A stretch of 64,000 nt of DNA from Syntrophomonas sp. Its GTDB lineage: Bacteria; Bacillota; Syntrophomonadia; Syntrophomonadales; Syntrophomonadaceae. The notes under the pieces were generated by a model. That model ran no database searches and was not told the DNA's origin. It worked only from the letters and a program-made list of their open reading frames with translations. Position numbers and translations under genes: made by a program. Location of the stretch: contig JAENYG010000001.1 of assembly GCA_016841875.1 (NCBI GenBank), positions 1 to 64,000 on the forward strand, written 5' to 3'. Of the stretch, positions 33,934 through 45,773 are shown piece after piece (the stretch's first letter is position 1; each line of letters opens with the position of its first letter).

Positions 33934-35085
33934 TTACTCTACATATAATAGGGTCCAATTATTCTTGCCGTTAATTCTCTTCTCCAGCTCGTCTCGACTA
34001 TGTTTTCCCAGATCCATTTCTACAATATATCCCTGTTCCCGAAGCTGTTCTGATTTCTCTATCATAGCTTGATAATTGCTTCCTCCCACTAGATAATGAT
34101 CCGGTTCTTCATCCCGGCATTTTAACACCAGGGCCAGCCTATCCATGTGCAGAGCAAAGCCGGTAGCCGGACAGGTCAAGCCAAATTGTCCGAGCAGATT
34201 ATCGTAGCGCCCTCCTCCCAGAAGACCATACCCCAGATCGGAGGAATACCCCTCGAATACTAGTCCGGTATAATAATCCAGGTTTCTTAATACCCCCATA
34301 TCCACAACGATATTGGAGGTAACCCCATATATTTTCAACGCATCATATATTTTGATAAGCTCTTCCACTGCTGCTGATGCATTGCGATTTTTTTCCACAT
34401 AAGGTATGCGATGAATCACATCCAGTCCCCCGTGTAAAACCGGCAGGGCGGCAATAGTATCTTTTAAATCATCTTCTATATTAAGCCCTTCCAACAGCCG
34501 GTACAATTCAACCAGGTCTTTATCTTCCACCAGTTTGCGCACCAGTGAACGGTCCTCCGCATCCAGACCGCTGTCATCCAGAATACTGTTAAAAATAGGC
34601 AGTTGGTTAATACTGATCTTAAATCTTTCCAAACCCATACTGGCCAGCAGTTTAACCGCTATATTCACAACTTCGGCATCTGCCCATACACCGGCGGCCC
34701 CCAACAGCTCTACCCCGGTCTGCCTGAATTCCCGGTACTGAGCCAGCTGTGGCTGTACATGACGAAATACATTAGCCGTATAAAAAAGCCGCCGAGGAAA
34801 ATCTGCATCGTGCATATGTGTAGATGCCATGCGGGCAATGGATCCGGTAACTTCTGGACGCAGGGACAGGATGCCCCCCTCCCGATCCATAAAGAGAAAT
34901 AGGTCTTCCCGCCTGCTGCCTCTCCCGGCTTCAATCACTTCTAGAAACTCGAAAGTTGGTGTCATAACTTCTTCATAAGCATAACTGGAAAAAAGCCTGG
35001 CGGCCTTTTTTTCCATACTTCTCATCACTTTTACTTCTTCTGGCAGTAAATCACGCAATCCTCTTGGAATTTGCCTGTTTCTCAT
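33934..35085 (-). CDS. hisZ: ATP phosphoribosyltransferase regulatory subunit
   Basis: This 383-residue class II histidyl-tRNA-synthetase paralogue begins MRNRQIPRGLRDLLPEE. Class II motifs are visible (LRPEVTGSIARM; LLGGGRYDNLLGQF), but the C-terminal anticodon-binding domain is reduced, and the position beside short hisG fits HisZ. I start at 35085, where AAGGAG precedes the ATG; the frame is open for 90 more codons, which mostly read repeat DNA. Confidence 0.93.
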   Translation of the reverse strand: MRNRQIPRGLRDLLPEEVKVMRSMEKKAARLFSSYAYEEVMTPTFEFLEVIEAGRGSRREDLFLFMDREGGILSLRPEVTGSIARMASTHMHDADFPRRLFYTANVFRHVQPQLAQYREFRQTGVELLGAAGVWADAEVVNIAVKLLASMGLERFKISINQLPIFNSILDDSGLDAEDRSLVRKLVEDKDLVELYRLLEGLNIEDDLKDTIAALPVLHGGLDVIHRIPYVEKNRNASAAVEELIKIYDALKIYGVTSNIVVDMGVLRNLDYYTGLVFEGYSSDLGYGLLGGGRYDNLLGQFGLTCPATGFALHMDRLALVLKCRDEEPDHYLVGGSNYQAMIEKSEQLREQGYIVEMDLGKHSRDELEKRINGKNNWTLLYVE

Positions 35086-35105
35086 CTTATCCGCTCCTTC
35101 ATAAT

Positions 35106-35294
35106 GGGGACATTCCTTCAAACAAGGTATACCCAGGGACATTCCTTCAAACCATGAACCCCAGGAAGGTGTGTCCCTGTTCCTTAACCTGGTGTGTCCC
35201 CTTTCCTTAGCCCAAGAACTACATCCTGGCACCGACTGATCAAGGAACCTCTCAATATTCTCATTGCTATAAGGCCAGGTGTGTCCCCTGACCT
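35106..35294. repeat. Cluster of GGGACATTCCTTC / AGGTGTGTCCC repeats
   Basis: Forward arms lie at 35107 and 35136, and reverse arms ending in TGTCCC at 35164-35177, 35190-35200 and 35276-35288. The best hairpin pairs 35136-35148 with 35164-35177. The cluster fills the spacer between the HD-domain gene and hisZ and could attenuate transcription into his. Confidence 0.65.
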
Positions 35295-35956
35295 TATAGC
35301 AATCGGTTTTTATTGACCAGCAGTGCAAATTCACAACCCAGGTATTGGGCAGCACGTCTGCACATAAGCATTTTGGTTAAAAATATTTCAAAATATTCCA
35401 TAACCGAACATACTTCAGTATCTATATCAATCTCCAAAAAGATCATTTTATTTTGTACATCAATCAGCAGGTTGGTATCAGTTACTGCGTAGTTTACCCG
35501 ATCCCGGGGGGTGAACGCAGACATCTCATTTTTTCTGACCCGGGAGCGGTGTACATCCGACTTATCAGCGAGTATTAAAGCTGCTCCGATAACATTAATA
35601 CTGTTACCTCCTGCATGTTCCTCATGATTTCCTATAGCTCCCATAATGGCAGCAAGTTCTGCTGGCTCCATTCCCATTTCCATTAGGGTATCAAATGCTA
35701 GCAGGGCTCCTGACATACCGTGTCCATACCGGTTAACCAGATTGCCTATATCATGCAGGTACCCGGCAATGGCTCCCAATTCTGCCTGTCGTTCAGAATA
35801 ACCGAGTTTTTCAAGTATTTCATAACACAGCATGGAAACATATTCTGCATGGTTAAGATTATGTTCAATGGCTCCCATGGTTCCAATGAATTGATTGCCT
35901 AGTCTCATGTAGGCCTGTACCATAGCACTTGCTTTGACCTGTTCCAGTGTAACCAT
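35294..35956 (-). CDS. HD-domain metal-dependent phosphohydrolase
   Basis: This 220-residue protein has the HD signature: HNLNHAEYVSMLC, GYLHDIGNLVNR (the HD pair) and GNHEEHAGG, followed by ADKSDVHRSR. Members cleave nucleotide or cyclic-nucleotide phosphates. The operon position between purine and histidine genes suggests a nucleotide substrate, but none can be assigned. GTAGGAG precedes the ATG. Its stop abuts the repeat cluster. Confidence 0.85.
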   Translation of the reverse strand: MVTLEQVKASAMVQAYMRLGNQFIGTMGAIEHNLNHAEYVSMLCYEILEKLGYSERQAELGAIAGYLHDIGNLVNRYGHGMSGALLAFDTLMEMGMEPAELAAIMGAIGNHEEHAGGNSINVIGAALILADKSDVHRSRVRKNEMSAFTPRDRVNYAVTDTNLLIDVQNKMIFLEIDIDTEVCSVMEYFEIFLTKMLMCRRAAQYLGCEFALLVNKNRLL

Positions 35957-35965
35957 CTTGTTCTC

Positions 35966-36499
35966 CTACTCTTTCAAAGTTTTGATCAGACTGGCTGCCT
36001 CCTTATGGGCTCTGGTATCTGATGGTACAGATTCCAGCAGCACTAAGGCTTCATCCTTTTCTCCGGCATTTATCATCACCTTAGCCTGTTCCAGCAGACG
36101 GACCGCATCTTTCTCCTTTTCTACCAATGCCAATTTTTTCTCCATAGTATTTAGATCACCATACTGCTCAAGTTCACCAAACTTTTCTGCAGCATCATAA
36201 TACTTGCCCTCGCTCAGTAAAACAGTCCCATCAATGACGATCTGATGGGTGGCTATTCGCTCCGGCAAACCGGTCAGCATATATATGTACCCCCCCACAG
36301 TTACTGCAGCTAATACTATGGCTATTATCCAGGGCAGGGAGTATCTGCTTTGCTTCCGCATGAAAGCCAGGATAAAGATAAAAGGTATTCCCAGCATAAA
36401 AGTTGTTTTTAAAAATTCCCGGGTGGGCAAGTATAACAGCATAGCTACCAGGGCTATGAACCCTCCTACCCTTATAAACGGAGCTAGCTTAGGATTCAT
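35966..36499 (-). CDS. Membrane protein with C-terminal TPR-like helices, unknown function
   Basis: This 177-residue protein has three N-terminal membrane helices (FIALVAMLLYL; TFMLGIPFIFILAFM; WIIAIVLAAVTVGGYIYML). A helical soluble part follows (VLLSEGKYYDAAEKFGEL, MINAGEKDEALVLLESV), resembling TPR repeats. It sits ten bases past purD and nine before the HD gene, so all three are one transcript. I know no function for it. Confidence 0.7.
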   Translation of the reverse strand: MNPKLAPFIRVGGFIALVAMLLYLPTREFLKTTFMLGIPFIFILAFMRKQSRYSLPWIIAIVLAAVTVGGYIYMLTGLPERIATHQIVIDGTVLLSEGKYYDAAEKFGELEQYGDLNTMEKKLALVEKEKDAVRLLEQAKVMINAGEKDEALVLLESVPSDTRAHKEAASLIKTLKE

Positions 36500-36509
36500 A
36501 TTACCACTC

Positions 36510-37787
36510 CTATATCAGGGCCTTACTCCCTATGTCGGTTCGATAATGCATATTATCAAAATTGATTTTCCGGACTTCTTTATATACCTTATCAATAGCT
36601 TTTTTAATATTTTCTCCCCGGCTGACCACGGCCAAGACCCTGCCGCCACTGGTGTAATAAGCACCTGCTCTTTTTACGGTCCCGGCATGGAAAATCAGCG
36701 TATCAGGATCTACCTTATCAATACCTTGAATCTCTTTATCTTTTTCATAACTACCAGGATATCCTCCTGAGGCCAGAACCACACATATACAAGTTCCAGT
36801 GTCGATTTCCACCTGGTAATTTTCTAATCGGCCCTGGGCTGCTGCTTCCAGCAGCGGCAGGATATCGCTTTTTATCAAGGGCATTATGGCCTGAGTTTCC
36901 GGATCACCAAATCGGGCATTAAACTCCAACACCTTGGGACCATCTTCAGTAATCATGAGACCGGCATACAATACACCCCGGTAAGGGGTGCCTTCGGCCG
37001 CCATAGCTTCGATTACCGGAGCAATTATGGTATCTAAGACTAGCTGATGCAGCTCCGGGGTATATATGGGAGGATTACAGTATGCACCCATTCCTCCGGT
37101 ATTGGGACCTTCATCATTGTCAAAAACCTGTTTATGGTCTTGGGCTGACACCAGGGGCACAAAACTCTTCCCATCGCTTATGGCAAAAAAGCTGACTTCC
37201 TGCCCGAAAAGACATTCTTCTATAACTACCTGATCCCCTGCTGCACCGAACTCTTTATCTTTCATTATAGAATCAATGGCCTGACTGGCTTCCAGATAAT
37301 CAGCAGCAACAACTACTCCTTTACCAGCGGCCAGCCCATCGGCTTTTATTACCACCGGCTTTTCCAGATCAGTATAGGTTTTAATATGCTCACGGGCCAG
37401 TTCCATATCACTGAAGATATCATATTTAGCGGTTGGAATACTATATTTTTTAAAGAGGTTCTTGGTAAAGACCTTACTTCCTTCTAATCTCGCCGCAGAT
37501 GCGGTAGGTCCAAAGATGGTAAGACCGTTTTCATAAAACCGGTCTACAATCCCTTCCATCAATGGTACCTCCGGCCCCACTACCGTGAGATCGATCTTTT
37601 CTGCCAGTGCAAATTGCAGCAGTTTATCCAAGTCATTAACTTCAATACTAATACACTCGCACAGTTCTGCCATACCCGGGTTTCCAGGAGCGGCGTACAA
37701 TGTTTCCAGTTCCGGGCTCTGCGCAATTTTCCAAGCCAGGGCGTGTTCCCTGCCCCCTTGCCCGATAAGCAGTACTTTCTTACCCAA
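36510..37787 (-). CDS. purD: Phosphoribosylamine-glycine ligase
   Basis: This 425-residue ATP-grasp enzyme performs the second purine step. KVLLIGQGGREHALAWK, the ATP-binding KADGLAAGKGVVVA and EFNARFGDPETQ are diagnostic. It lies 42 bases after purH. Confidence 0.96.
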   Translation of the reverse strand: MGKKVLLIGQGGREHALAWKIAQSPELETLYAAPGNPGMAELCECISIEVNDLDKLLQFALAEKIDLTVVGPEVPLMEGIVDRFYENGLTIFGPTASAARLEGSKVFTKNLFKKYSIPTAKYDIFSDMELAREHIKTYTDLEKPVVIKADGLAAGKGVVVAADYLEASQAIDSIMKDKEFGAAGDQVVIEECLFGQEVSFFAISDGKSFVPLVSAQDHKQVFDNDEGPNTGGMGAYCNPPIYTPELHQLVLDTIIAPVIEAMAAEGTPYRGVLYAGLMITEDGPKVLEFNARFGDPETQAIMPLIKSDILPLLEAAAQGRLENYQVEIDTGTCICVVLASGGYPGSYEKDKEIQGIDKVDPDTLIFHAGTVKRAGAYYTSGGRVLAVVSRGENIKKAIDKVYKEVRKINFDNMHYRTDIGSKALI

Positions 37788-37829
37788 TTTTAAACCTCCC
37801 TGTTCTTCACTCAGCTTTTATTTTATATC

Positions 37830-39350
37830 TTAGTGTTTAAAATGCCTAATATCTGTAAACACCATAGCTATTCCATGGCGATTGCATTCATCGATACTCT
37901 CTTGATCTCGAATCGAACCGCCCGGCTGGATGATCGCCTTAATCCCATAACGAGCCGCCATTTCCACCGTATCTTTAAACGGGAAAAAGGCGTCTGAAGC
38001 CAGGACTGCTCCCTGGCATTTCTCACCGCCCTGCCCCAGGGCAATTAAAGCCGAACCGACCCGGTTCATCTGCCCTGCTCCTACTCCCAGGGTCATATGG
38101 TCTTTGGCTACTACAATGGCATTGGACTTAACATGCTTGACTACTTTCCAGGCAAAGAGCAATTCCTTAACCTGTTCATCAGTAAGGGCAGTATCAGTTA
38201 CTACTCTAAGATCGTCGGGTCCAATCGCATCTGCATCCGGATCCTGCAGCACAAATCCACCTTCTACCGTTCTAAGCTGTAAACCTTCTCCATCATTAAT
38301 GGGCAGTTCCAGTACCCGCAGGTTCTTCTTGGTCTGCAGTACCGATAGAGCTGCTTCATCATATCCAGGCGCTATGATGGCTTCCATGAAAGGACCGGCT
38401 GCTTTTTCTGCTGTTTTTACATCTACCTGTCTATTGAAAGCAATAATGCCACCAAAGGCTGAAACTGGATCACCGGCAAAAGCCCGGTCGTATACTTCAT
38501 TCAGTTCATTTCCTACTGCTGTACCGCAGGGGTTGGTATGTTTTATGATCACACAGGCCGGATCCGAAAACTCTTTAACCAGAGCCCAAGCAGCCTGCAC
38601 GTCAATAATATTGTTATATGATAATTCTTTTCCATTTAACTGTCTGGCATCCGGCAGACCTGTTCCCGGAGTCATATTACGATAAAAACAGGCTTTTTGA
38701 TGAGGGTTTTCCCCATAACGCAGTTCATATACCTTCTCTCCTGCCAGCACAAAATTATCGTTAAAAACGCTGCCCGTAATTTTAGAAAGATAGGCCGTAA
38801 TCATGGCATCATAAGAGGCGGTATGGCTGAAAGCCTCCAGGGCCAGCTTTAGACGCATTTCTTCCCCTATATTTCCCTGTTCCTGTAAGGTCTTTAATAC
38901 TGATACATAAAATTCTGGTTTAACTACCACAATTACATCCTGATAATTCTTGGCTGCTGACCTGACCATGGTAGGGCCACCGATATCTATGTTTTCAATC
39001 GCCTCGGCCAGAGTCACATTTTCTTTACTGACCGTTTCACGGAAAGGATATAGATTGACACATACTATATCTATAGTGCTGATTTCGTTGTCCTGCAGCT
39101 GCTGCAGGTGATCATCCGTACGCCGGGCTAGAATACCACCGTGTACCTTGGGATGCAGGGTTTTAACTCTTCCATCCAGTATTTCCGGAAAACCTGTAAC
39201 CTCAGATACCTGAATAACATTCACTCCTGCATCCTGCAGGGTTTTATAAGTTCCACCAGTAGATATTATCTCATAGCCTAACTCATTAAGGCCTCGGGCA
39301 AAGTCCACAATTCCTTCCTTGTTGGAAACACTGATTAAGGCTCTCTTCAT
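37830..39350 (-). CDS. purH: AICAR transformylase / IMP cyclohydrolase
   Basis: This 506-residue bifunctional enzyme makes the last two steps to IMP. The N-terminal cyclohydrolase domain ([35 protein letters not shown]) and the C-terminal transformylase ([23 protein letters not shown]) are clear. It also recycles AICAR from histidine synthesis, encoded in the same array. Confidence 0.96.
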   Translation of the reverse strand: MKRALISVSNKEGIVDFARGLNELGYEIISTGGTYKTLQDAGVNVIQVSEVTGFPEILDGRVKTLHPKVHGGILARRTDDHLQQLQDNEISTIDIVCVNLYPFRETVSKENVTLAEAIENIDIGGPTMVRSAAKNYQDVIVVVKPEFYVSVLKTLQEQGNIGEEMRLKLALEAFSHTASYDAMITAYLSKITGSVFNDNFVLAGEKVYELRYGENPHQKACFYRNMTPGTGLPDARQLNGKELSYNNIIDVQAAWALVKEFSDPACVIIKHTNPCGTAVGNELNEVYDRAFAGDPVSAFGGIIAFNRQVDVKTAEKAAGPFMEAIIAPGYDEAALSVLQTKKNLRVLELPINDGEGLQLRTVEGGFVLQDPDADAIGPDDLRVVTDTALTDEQVKELLFAWKVVKHVKSNAIVVAKDHMTLGVGAGQMNRVGSALIALGQGGEKCQGAVLASDAFFPFKDTVEMAARYGIKAIIQPGGSIRDQESIDECNRHGIAMVFTDIRHFKH

Positions 39351-39441
39351 AAGCTAAATCCCCCTTTATGATAACTATTAACGGGTTAGGTAAGAATTAC
39401 TTACATCCAGTCCCTCACTTATTGATAAACCGGTTGACTTA

Positions 39442-40083
39442 TTAGTCCTCCTGGCGGTTTTTTATGACTACTCTTCGGCCCTTGATCCATATCCGGCCTT
39501 CAGCTATCAACTGCAGGGACTGCCAGTAAATCTGGTGTTCTTCCAATAGTATCCGTTCAGAAAGGGTATCCTCATCATCTGTATCATAAACCGGCACTGC
39601 CTTCTGCATTATTATAGGCCCGGTATCCATTCCTTCGTCAACAATATGCACGGTACAACCACTGATTCTGACCCCATAGTCCAGTGCTTGTTGCTGAGCA
39701 TGCAGGCCCTGGAAGGAAGGCAAGAGGGCGGGATGAATATTTAATACCCGGTTTTCAAAAGCGGCCAGGAATACTCCTCCTACCAGCCTCATATAACCAG
39801 CCAGTACCACCAGGTCTACGTTTCTTTCTTTTAATTCATTAACCAGTACCGCCTCATAGGCATCCCGTCCGGGAAACTCCCGGGGGTTGATATGTAAGGT
39901 CTCTATTCCTCTGGCAGCTGCTTTTTGCAGAGCCGGGGCATCCGGTTTGTCACTTATTAGAACAGCTATCTCGGCATCAAGATCCTTTTGGTCTATGGCC
40001 TGACAGATAGCGTCAAAATTGCTTCCTCTTCCAGATGCTAACACTGCCAGCTTAAGGTGCCGGGCTTCCATGATCTGCTTCAT
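39442..40083 (-). CDS. purN: Phosphoribosylglycinamide formyltransferase
   Basis: This 213-residue enzyme is folate-dependent. [10 protein letters not shown], the catalytic [10 protein letters not shown] and [17 protein letters not shown] are present. The start overlaps the purM stop (ATGA). An ATG at codon 5 is an alternative. Confidence 0.95.
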   Translation of the reverse strand: MKQIMEARHLKLAVLASGRGSNFDAICQAIDQKDLDAEIAVLISDKPDAPALQKAAARGIETLHINPREFPGRDAYEAVLVNELKERNVDLVVLAGYMRLVGGVFLAAFENRVLNIHPALLPSFQGLHAQQQALDYGVRISGCTVHIVDEGMDTGPIIMQKAVPVYDTDDEDTLSERILLEEHQIYWQSLQLIAEGRIWIKGRRVVIKNRQED

Positions 40084-41117
40084 TTTACCACGACCCCTCT
40101 TTCCCGAGAGCTAATTCTCCCTATAATTATCGGCTTTTCCCCGTTATTGCGCAAGTGCTTTAGGGCCGCACTGAATTTATCAGGAGATATCACCAGGACG
40201 TAACCGATCCCCATATTGAAGGTCCGATACATTTCTTCTTTTGGTATCTGCCCCAGGGTTTGCAAGAGGTTGAAAATCGGCGGGATCGCTACCTGGGAAG
40301 TCTCAATTACTGCCCCCATTCCGTTCGGAAGAATACGCTGCAGATTTTCTACAATCCCTCCCCCGGTTATATGAGCCATTCCATTTACTTCGACTTCCTC
40401 CAGCAGGGCCAAAACCGTTTTTACATAAATGCGAGTAGGAGTCAAGAGTTCTTCCCCCACTGTTTTGCCCAGTTCCTCTGAATAATCTTCTATTTTTAGA
40501 CCCGCCTTTTCAAAAAGTACTTTCCGCACCAGCGAATACCCGTTGGAGTGTATCCCTGATGAAGGAAGGGCAATTATCACATCTTCGTCATTTATCTTTT
40601 TACCGTCTATTATTTTAGAACGTTCTACAACTCCTACTGCAAAACCAGCCAGATCATACTCGTCTTCGTCATACAGACCTGGCATCTCTGCTGTTTCGCC
40701 GCCGATCAAGGCACATCCTGCCTGCAGGCAGCCCTGACTCACGCCTTTAACCAGGTATTCAATAACTACTGGTTTTAACTGGCCTACAGCTATATAATCT
40801 AAAAAGAATAAGGGTTCCGCCCCATGTACCAGGATGTCATTGACACACATAGCCACCAGGTCTATACCGACCGTATCACTGATCCCGGTCATCTGAGCTA
40901 TTTTTAATTTGGTCCCCACCCCGTCAGTCCCCGAGACTAGAACCGGTTCTTTGTACCGGGCAGTATCTAGAGCAAAAAGCCCGCCAAATGAACCAATTTC
41001 AGTCAGCACCTCTGGTCTGCGGGTCATGCCTACCCATTTCTTGATCATATCCACTGACTGGTTGGCGGCATCTATATCAACCCCGGCATCTTTATAACTA
41101 AGCCCTTCCTTTTCCAT
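40080..41117 (-). CDS. purM: Phosphoribosylformylglycinamidine cyclo-ligase
   Basis: This 345-residue AIR synthetase has [39 protein letters not shown] and [11 protein letters not shown]. It overlaps purN by four bases. Confidence 0.96.
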   Translation of the reverse strand: MEKEGLSYKDAGVDIDAANQSVDMIKKWVGMTRRPEVLTEIGSFGGLFALDTARYKEPVLVSGTDGVGTKLKIAQMTGISDTVGIDLVAMCVNDILVHGAEPLFFLDYIAVGQLKPVVIEYLVKGVSQGCLQAGCALIGGETAEMPGLYDEDEYDLAGFAVGVVERSKIIDGKKINDEDVIIALPSSGIHSNGYSLVRKVLFEKAGLKIEDYSEELGKTVGEELLTPTRIYVKTVLALLEEVEVNGMAHITGGGIVENLQRILPNGMGAVIETSQVAIPPIFNLLQTLGQIPKEEMYRTFNMGIGYVLVISPDKFSAALKHLRNNGEKPIIIGRISSRERGVVVK

Positions 41118-41201
41118 GTTAAACCTCCCAACCCAATGATAAGCGCTTCACCTCTTCAGGTTTCCGGATTCCTGATGTATGAACTACCAATCTTTTATAT
41201 T

Positions 41202-42593
41202 CTAACTTTCCACTCCTACCGGATAAAAACCGCTGAAGCAGGCATCACAGTATTTCTCCGAATTGCCTCCCAAAGCCTTGAACATCCCTTCCCGGCTCAG
41301 GTAATTTAAGCTGTCAGCCCCGATAAACTGCCGTATTTCTTCAACCCCCAGTTTACTGGCGATCAATTCTTCCCGGCGTGAGGTATCTATACCATAATAA
41401 CAGGGGTAGCTGGTAGGTGGTGAAGATACTGCCATATGCACCTCTTTAGCCCCTGCATCCCTGAGCATCTGCACAATCTGTTTACTGGTGGTTCCTCTTA
41501 CTATGGAATCGTCAACCATGATCAACTTCTTACCAGATACGATTTTCCCTACCGCATTTAGTTTCAGGCGAACACTCAACTCCCGCATACTCTGGGTCGG
41601 TTGTATAAAGGTCCGGCCCACATAGCGGTTTTTCATCAGGCCATCCTGAAAGGGCAGTCCTGACTCCTCACCATAGCCTAATGCGGCGGCAGTTCCGGAA
41701 TCAGGCACTGATATAACCATGTCGGCATCGATATTGCATTCCCGGGCCAGCTGTTTACCTAGTTCCCGTCGGGCCTGGTATACATTAATACCGTCCAGCG
41801 TGCTGTCTGGCCGAGCGAAATAAATGTATTCAAAAACACAGTGGGCACAGCGAGGTGAATTAACTACCTGGCTGGACTTCAATCCATTTTTATCTATAAT
41901 TACAATTTCCCCAGGTTTCATATCCCTGATGAATTTCGCCCCTATGGTGTCCAGAGCCGCAGATTCTGAAGCCAGCACATAACTGCCTTCATAGTCCCCC
42001 AGGCACAGTGGTCTGATCCCCATCTGGTCACGCACCCCCACCATGCGGTCCTCAGTTATGATAATCAGAGCAAAGGCACCTTTCAGGTCAATCATGCATT
42101 TAGTAAGACCGTCTTCCAGCTTGTCTTGAGAATAACGGGCCAGCAGGTTGGCGACCAGCTCCGTATCTGTAGTAGTCTGAAATACCGAACCATAGGTAGC
42201 CAGCTGTTTTCTCAATTCAATCGTATTGGTAAGGTTCCCGTTATGAGCTATCCCCAGCATTCCCTGCAGGTAATGAAAAACCATAGGCTGGGCATTGACT
42301 ATGCCGCTTTCCCCGGTAGTGGAATATCGAACATGGGCTACGGCTATATTACCCTTCAGTTGTTTGATAATATCTGGTTTTATTACATCAGTAACTAATC
42401 CCATGCCCTTGTGCAGGTTGATTTTATGGCCATTGGATACTGCGATACCAGCACTCTCTTGTCCCCGGTGCTGCAGAGCATAAAGACCATAAAATGCGGT
42501 ACTGGCTGCATCCGTTTCATCCTCTGGTTCGTTTAAAAACACACCGAACACACCGCACTCATCTTTAAATTTATCCCCTATTTCATATGGCAT
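41202..42593 (-). CDS. purF: Amidophosphoribosyltransferase
   Basis: This 463-residue enzyme uses PRPP and glutamine to make phosphoribosylamine, the committed purine step. A short propeptide precedes the nucleophile (DECGVFGVF, Cys13), as in the Bacillus-type enzyme. The PRPP motif is [15 protein letters not shown]. Cysteines near [11 protein letters not shown] and CDACFSG suit the [4Fe-4S] cluster of this type. It overlaps the purL end by 16 bases. Confidence 0.96.
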   Translation of the reverse strand: MPYEIGDKFKDECGVFGVFLNEPEDETDAASTAFYGLYALQHRGQESAGIAVSNGHKINLHKGMGLVTDVIKPDIIKQLKGNIAVAHVRYSTTGESGIVNAQPMVFHYLQGMLGIAHNGNLTNTIELRKQLATYGSVFQTTTDTELVANLLARYSQDKLEDGLTKCMIDLKGAFALIIITEDRMVGVRDQMGIRPLCLGDYEGSYVLASESAALDTIGAKFIRDMKPGEIVIIDKNGLKSSQVVNSPRCAHCVFEYIYFARPDSTLDGINVYQARRELGKQLARECNIDADMVISVPDSGTAAALGYGEESGLPFQDGLMKNRYVGRTFIQPTQSMRELSVRLKLNAVGKIVSGKKLIMVDDSIVRGTTSKQIVQMLRDAGAKEVHMAVSSPPTSYPCYYGIDTSRREELIASKLGVEEIRQFIGADSLNYLSREGMFKALGGNSEKYCDACFSGFYPVGVES

Positions 42594-44779
42594 TCTATTG
42601 CTTCCCCCCAGATCTTTGCAGCATCCTGTACTGCCAGGTTAACAAATTCCATCCCCTGATCATTGATAATCATGTCTTCTCCGCCCACTTTGCCCAGTAC
42701 CCTTATTTCAATTCCCTGCTGAGCTGATACATTTATCACCGCAGCCAGATCTTTTTCATCCAGGCTGATCACCGCCCGGCTGGGGGCTTCAGAAAAGAGT
42801 ATTTTATCCCTCCTGCTCCCCTTGAAATCCAAGTCCACGTTAAAACCAAGACTTCCTTTAATAGATGATTCGGCCAGGGCTGCTGCCAGGCCGCCATCCG
42901 AGATATCATGGCAGGATTTTACCAGGCCGGCCTCGATAATACTTACCAGCAGTTCAATGAGATTTTGCTCTTCTTCTAAGTCAACTGCCGGTACAGCCCC
43001 CTTTTCTATTCCATGACAGACAAATAGATATTCGGAACCTCCCAGTTCCTCTCTAGACCTGCCCAGGAGTACAATCAGATCACCTTCATCTTTGAAAGCC
43101 ATCTGACATCGTTGGTCTATATCCTTTAATATCCCCACCATTCCCACTACCGGAGTAGGGAATATGGCTCCATCTACAGTTTCATTATACAGGCTCACAT
43201 TGCCGCTAACTACTGGTGTGCCCAATACTTTAGCTGCTTCTGACATGCCTTTGATAGCTTCCTGCATCTGCCAGTAAATATGGGGATTCTCGGGACTTCC
43301 AAAATTGAGGCAGTTGGTGAGCGCTAAAGGCCTGGCCCCTACACAGGCTAGGTTTCGAGCACCTTCACATACCGCCATCATGCCGCCCTGATAAGGATCC
43401 AGGTAAACCATGCGGCCATTGCAGTCGGTGGCCAGGGCAATACCTTTTTGGTAGCCTTTAACCCTTAGAACCGCAGCATCTGCATCACCAGGTACTATTG
43501 ACGAGTTGGTCATAACCTGGTGATCGTATTGGGTGTAAACCCACTTTTTACTGGCAATATTAGGTGAAGCCAGCAGTTGACTCAAGGCCTCCCCAGCATC
43601 GCATTCGGACAGGTCATCTATATTATAATCGCGGCATTCTCTGTAGTAAGGCGGCTCCATTCCTTCTCGTACATATACCGGGCAGCCTTCGGTCAAAGCT
43701 TCTACCGGTACCGCACCCACCAGAACATCCCCTTCAAAAACCTTGAACATTCCATCATCGGTAACTTCACCGATGACGGTGGCATCCAGTCCCCATTTAT
43801 CAAAAATCTGACTAATCCTGCCTTCCTTGCCTTCCCGAGGTACGATCAGCATCCTTTCCTGGGATTCTGACAGCATAACTTCATAAGGTATCATGCCGGT
43901 TTCCCGGCGAGGCACCCGGGATACATCAACTATTACCCCGCGTCCCTTTTTACTGGCAGCTTCAGCAATGGAGCTGGTTAAGCCTGCTGCTCCCAGATCC
44001 TGCATTCCTGCCACCAGATCCTCTTTTATCAATTCCAGGCAGGCTTCTATCAGCAGTTTTTCCATGAACGGGTCCCCTACCTGTACTGATGGTCTCTTCT
44101 CCTGGGAGGCTTCGCTCAATTCTTCGGAAGCAAAGGTGGCCCCATGGATACCGTCCCGGCCCGTCCTGGCTCCCACCAGCATGAGGGGACTGCCGGTTTC
44201 GCTGGCGGTTGCATAAGCTATCTCTTGCTTATTTACCAGTCCCACGCACATAGCATTCACCAGTGGATTTCCCTGGTAAGCGGGATTAAAATAGACTTCC
44301 CCTCCTACGGTAGGTATACCCAGACAATTGCCATAGTCTCCTATTCCCGCTACTACACCGGAAAAGAGCTGCTTTACCCGTTCATCATCTATATTCCCGA
44401 AACGCAGGGAGTTTAGAGAAGCTATGGGCCTGGCTCCCATGGTGAAAATATCACGAACGATTCCACCTACCCCGGTGGCTGCACCCTGATATGGTTCTAT
44501 AGCCGATGGATGATTGTGACTCTCAATTTTAAACACCAATGCCTGTCCATCACCAATATCAACTACCCCGGCATTTTCTCCCGGGCCCTGTATAACCTGA
44601 GGTCCTTCCGTAGGGAAATTCTTTAAAAGCGGCCGAGAGTTTTTATAACCGCAGTGCTCCGACCACATCACTGCAAATATGCCCAGTTCCAAATAATTAG
44701 GTTGGCGGCCCAATATCTCTATTATCTGCTCATATTCTTCATCTAGAAGTCCCATCTCTTTATAACTCATTTCTTTCAC
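42578..44779 (-). CDS. purL: FGAM synthase, synthetase subunit
   Basis: This 733-residue small-type PurL acts with separate PurS and PurQ. Visible motifs are [36 protein letters not shown] and [11 protein letters not shown]-like [15 protein letters not shown]. It overlaps purQ by one base. Confidence 0.96.
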   Translation of the reverse strand: MKEMSYKEMGLLDEEYEQIIEILGRQPNYLELGIFAVMWSEHCGYKNSRPLLKNFPTEGPQVIQGPGENAGVVDIGDGQALVFKIESHNHPSAIEPYQGAATGVGGIVRDIFTMGARPIASLNSLRFGNIDDERVKQLFSGVVAGIGDYGNCLGIPTVGGEVYFNPAYQGNPLVNAMCVGLVNKQEIAYATASETGSPLMLVGARTGRDGIHGATFASEELSEASQEKRPSVQVGDPFMEKLLIEACLELIKEDLVAGMQDLGAAGLTSSIAEAASKKGRGVIVDVSRVPRRETGMIPYEVMLSESQERMLIVPREGKEGRISQIFDKWGLDATVIGEVTDDGMFKVFEGDVLVGAVPVEALTEGCPVYVREGMEPPYYRECRDYNIDDLSECDAGEALSQLLASPNIASKKWVYTQYDHQVMTNSSIVPGDADAAVLRVKGYQKGIALATDCNGRMVYLDPYQGGMMAVCEGARNLACVGARPLALTNCLNFGSPENPHIYWQMQEAIKGMSEAAKVLGTPVVSGNVSLYNETVDGAIFPTPVVGMVGILKDIDQRCQMAFKDEGDLIVLLGRSREELGGSEYLFVCHGIEKGAVPAVDLEEEQNLIELLVSIIEAGLVKSCHDISDGGLAAALAESSIKGSLGFNVDLDFKGSRRDKILFSEAPSRAVISLDEKDLAAVINVSAQQGIEIRVLGKVGGEDMIINDQGMEFVNLAVQDAAKIWGEAIECHMK

Positions 44780-45480
44780 TATTTCCCCACCTCCTCAAAC
44801 CAATTAATCATCGAATCAAATATATAAAAGCCATCCCGGCCTCCCAGTATCTCTTCCGAGCACCTCTCCGGGTGAGGCATCATTCCCAGTACATTGCCCT
44901 TCTGGTTGCTTATCCCGGCTATATTGGCCAGTGAGCCGTTGGGATTAAATTCTGGACTCTCTTCTCCGTCTGCACCACAGTAGGTGAATAGAATCTGACC
45001 ATTATCTTTCAGGCTCTGCAGGGTATTTTCATCACAAAAATAATTTCCTTCCCCGTGAGCTACCGGTATCCTGGTCACTTGATCAACTTGCAGCCGGTTG
45101 GTAAACGGAGTATCCGCCCGGTTGATCTTCAGGTAAACCGGTTTACAAATAAACTTCAGGCTGCTGTTTCTCAGCATGGCTCCAGGCAATAACCCGGCTT
45201 CCAGCAGTATCTGAAAACCGTTGCAGATACCGATGACCAGTCCACCTCGGGCTGCAAAATCTATTACCGACGGCATTATCGGTGAAAAACGGGCGATGGC
45301 GCCTGTCCGCAGATAATCTCCATAAGAGAATCCCCCCGGCAGGATAAGTGCGTCAAAGCCATCCACGGCGTTTTCCTTGTGCCATATGTATTCAACTTGC
45401 TGGTTCATTACTTCCTTTACCACATGATAACAATCCGCGTCGCAATTGGAACCAGGAAATACTACTACCCCAAATTTCAT
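44779..45480 (-). CDS. purQ: FGAM synthase, glutaminase subunit
   Basis: This 233-residue class I amidotransferase starts [14 protein letters not shown]. The nucleophile is in [10 protein letters not shown], and [11 protein letters not shown] holds the His/Glu pair. It feeds ammonia to PurL. The purS stop lies two bases upstream. Confidence 0.95.
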   Translation of the reverse strand: MKFGVVVFPGSNCDADCYHVVKEVMNQQVEYIWHKENAVDGFDALILPGGFSYGDYLRTGAIARFSPIMPSVIDFAARGGLVIGICNGFQILLEAGLLPGAMLRNSSLKFICKPVYLKINRADTPFTNRLQVDQVTRIPVAHGEGNYFCDENTLQSLKDNGQILFTYCGADGEESPEFNPNGSLANIAGISNQKGNVLGMMPHPERCSEEILGGRDGFYIFDSMINWFEEVGK

Positions 45481-45482
45481 GG

Positions 45483-45734
45483 CTAATTTACCTCCACTAT
45501 TTCGACCCGGTAGTCTTCAATGACCGGATTGGCTAGCAGCTTGTCACTCATCTCTTCCAGTTCCTTCAAAGCTGATTCACGGTCATCGCCTTCCAGCCAT
45601 ACTTCGATAAATTTACCGATACGCACTTCATCAACCTGTCCGTAATCCAGAACCTTTAATGACTTTTTAACCGCTTCTCCCTGGGGATCTAACACACCAT
45701 TTTTCAATGTTACATAAATATTGGCTTTTAACAC
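45483..45734 (-). CDS. purS: FGAM synthase subunit PurS
   Basis: This 83-residue protein ([32 protein letters not shown]) is the small structural subunit that joins PurL and PurQ in Gram-positive-type complexes. Length and position are typical. Confidence 0.93.
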   Translation of the reverse strand: MLKANIYVTLKNGVLDPQGEAVKKSLKVLDYGQVDEVRIGKFIEVWLEGDDRESALKELEEMSDKLLANPVIEDYRVEIVEVN

Positions 45735-45773
45735 CCTGTCTGCCTCCTTATATATAAATAGTAGCTTGCTTGT

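Noticed and set aside
34603-34934. Open frames antisense to or overlapping hisZ
   Set aside because: They are shadow frames of hisZ without ribosome sites.
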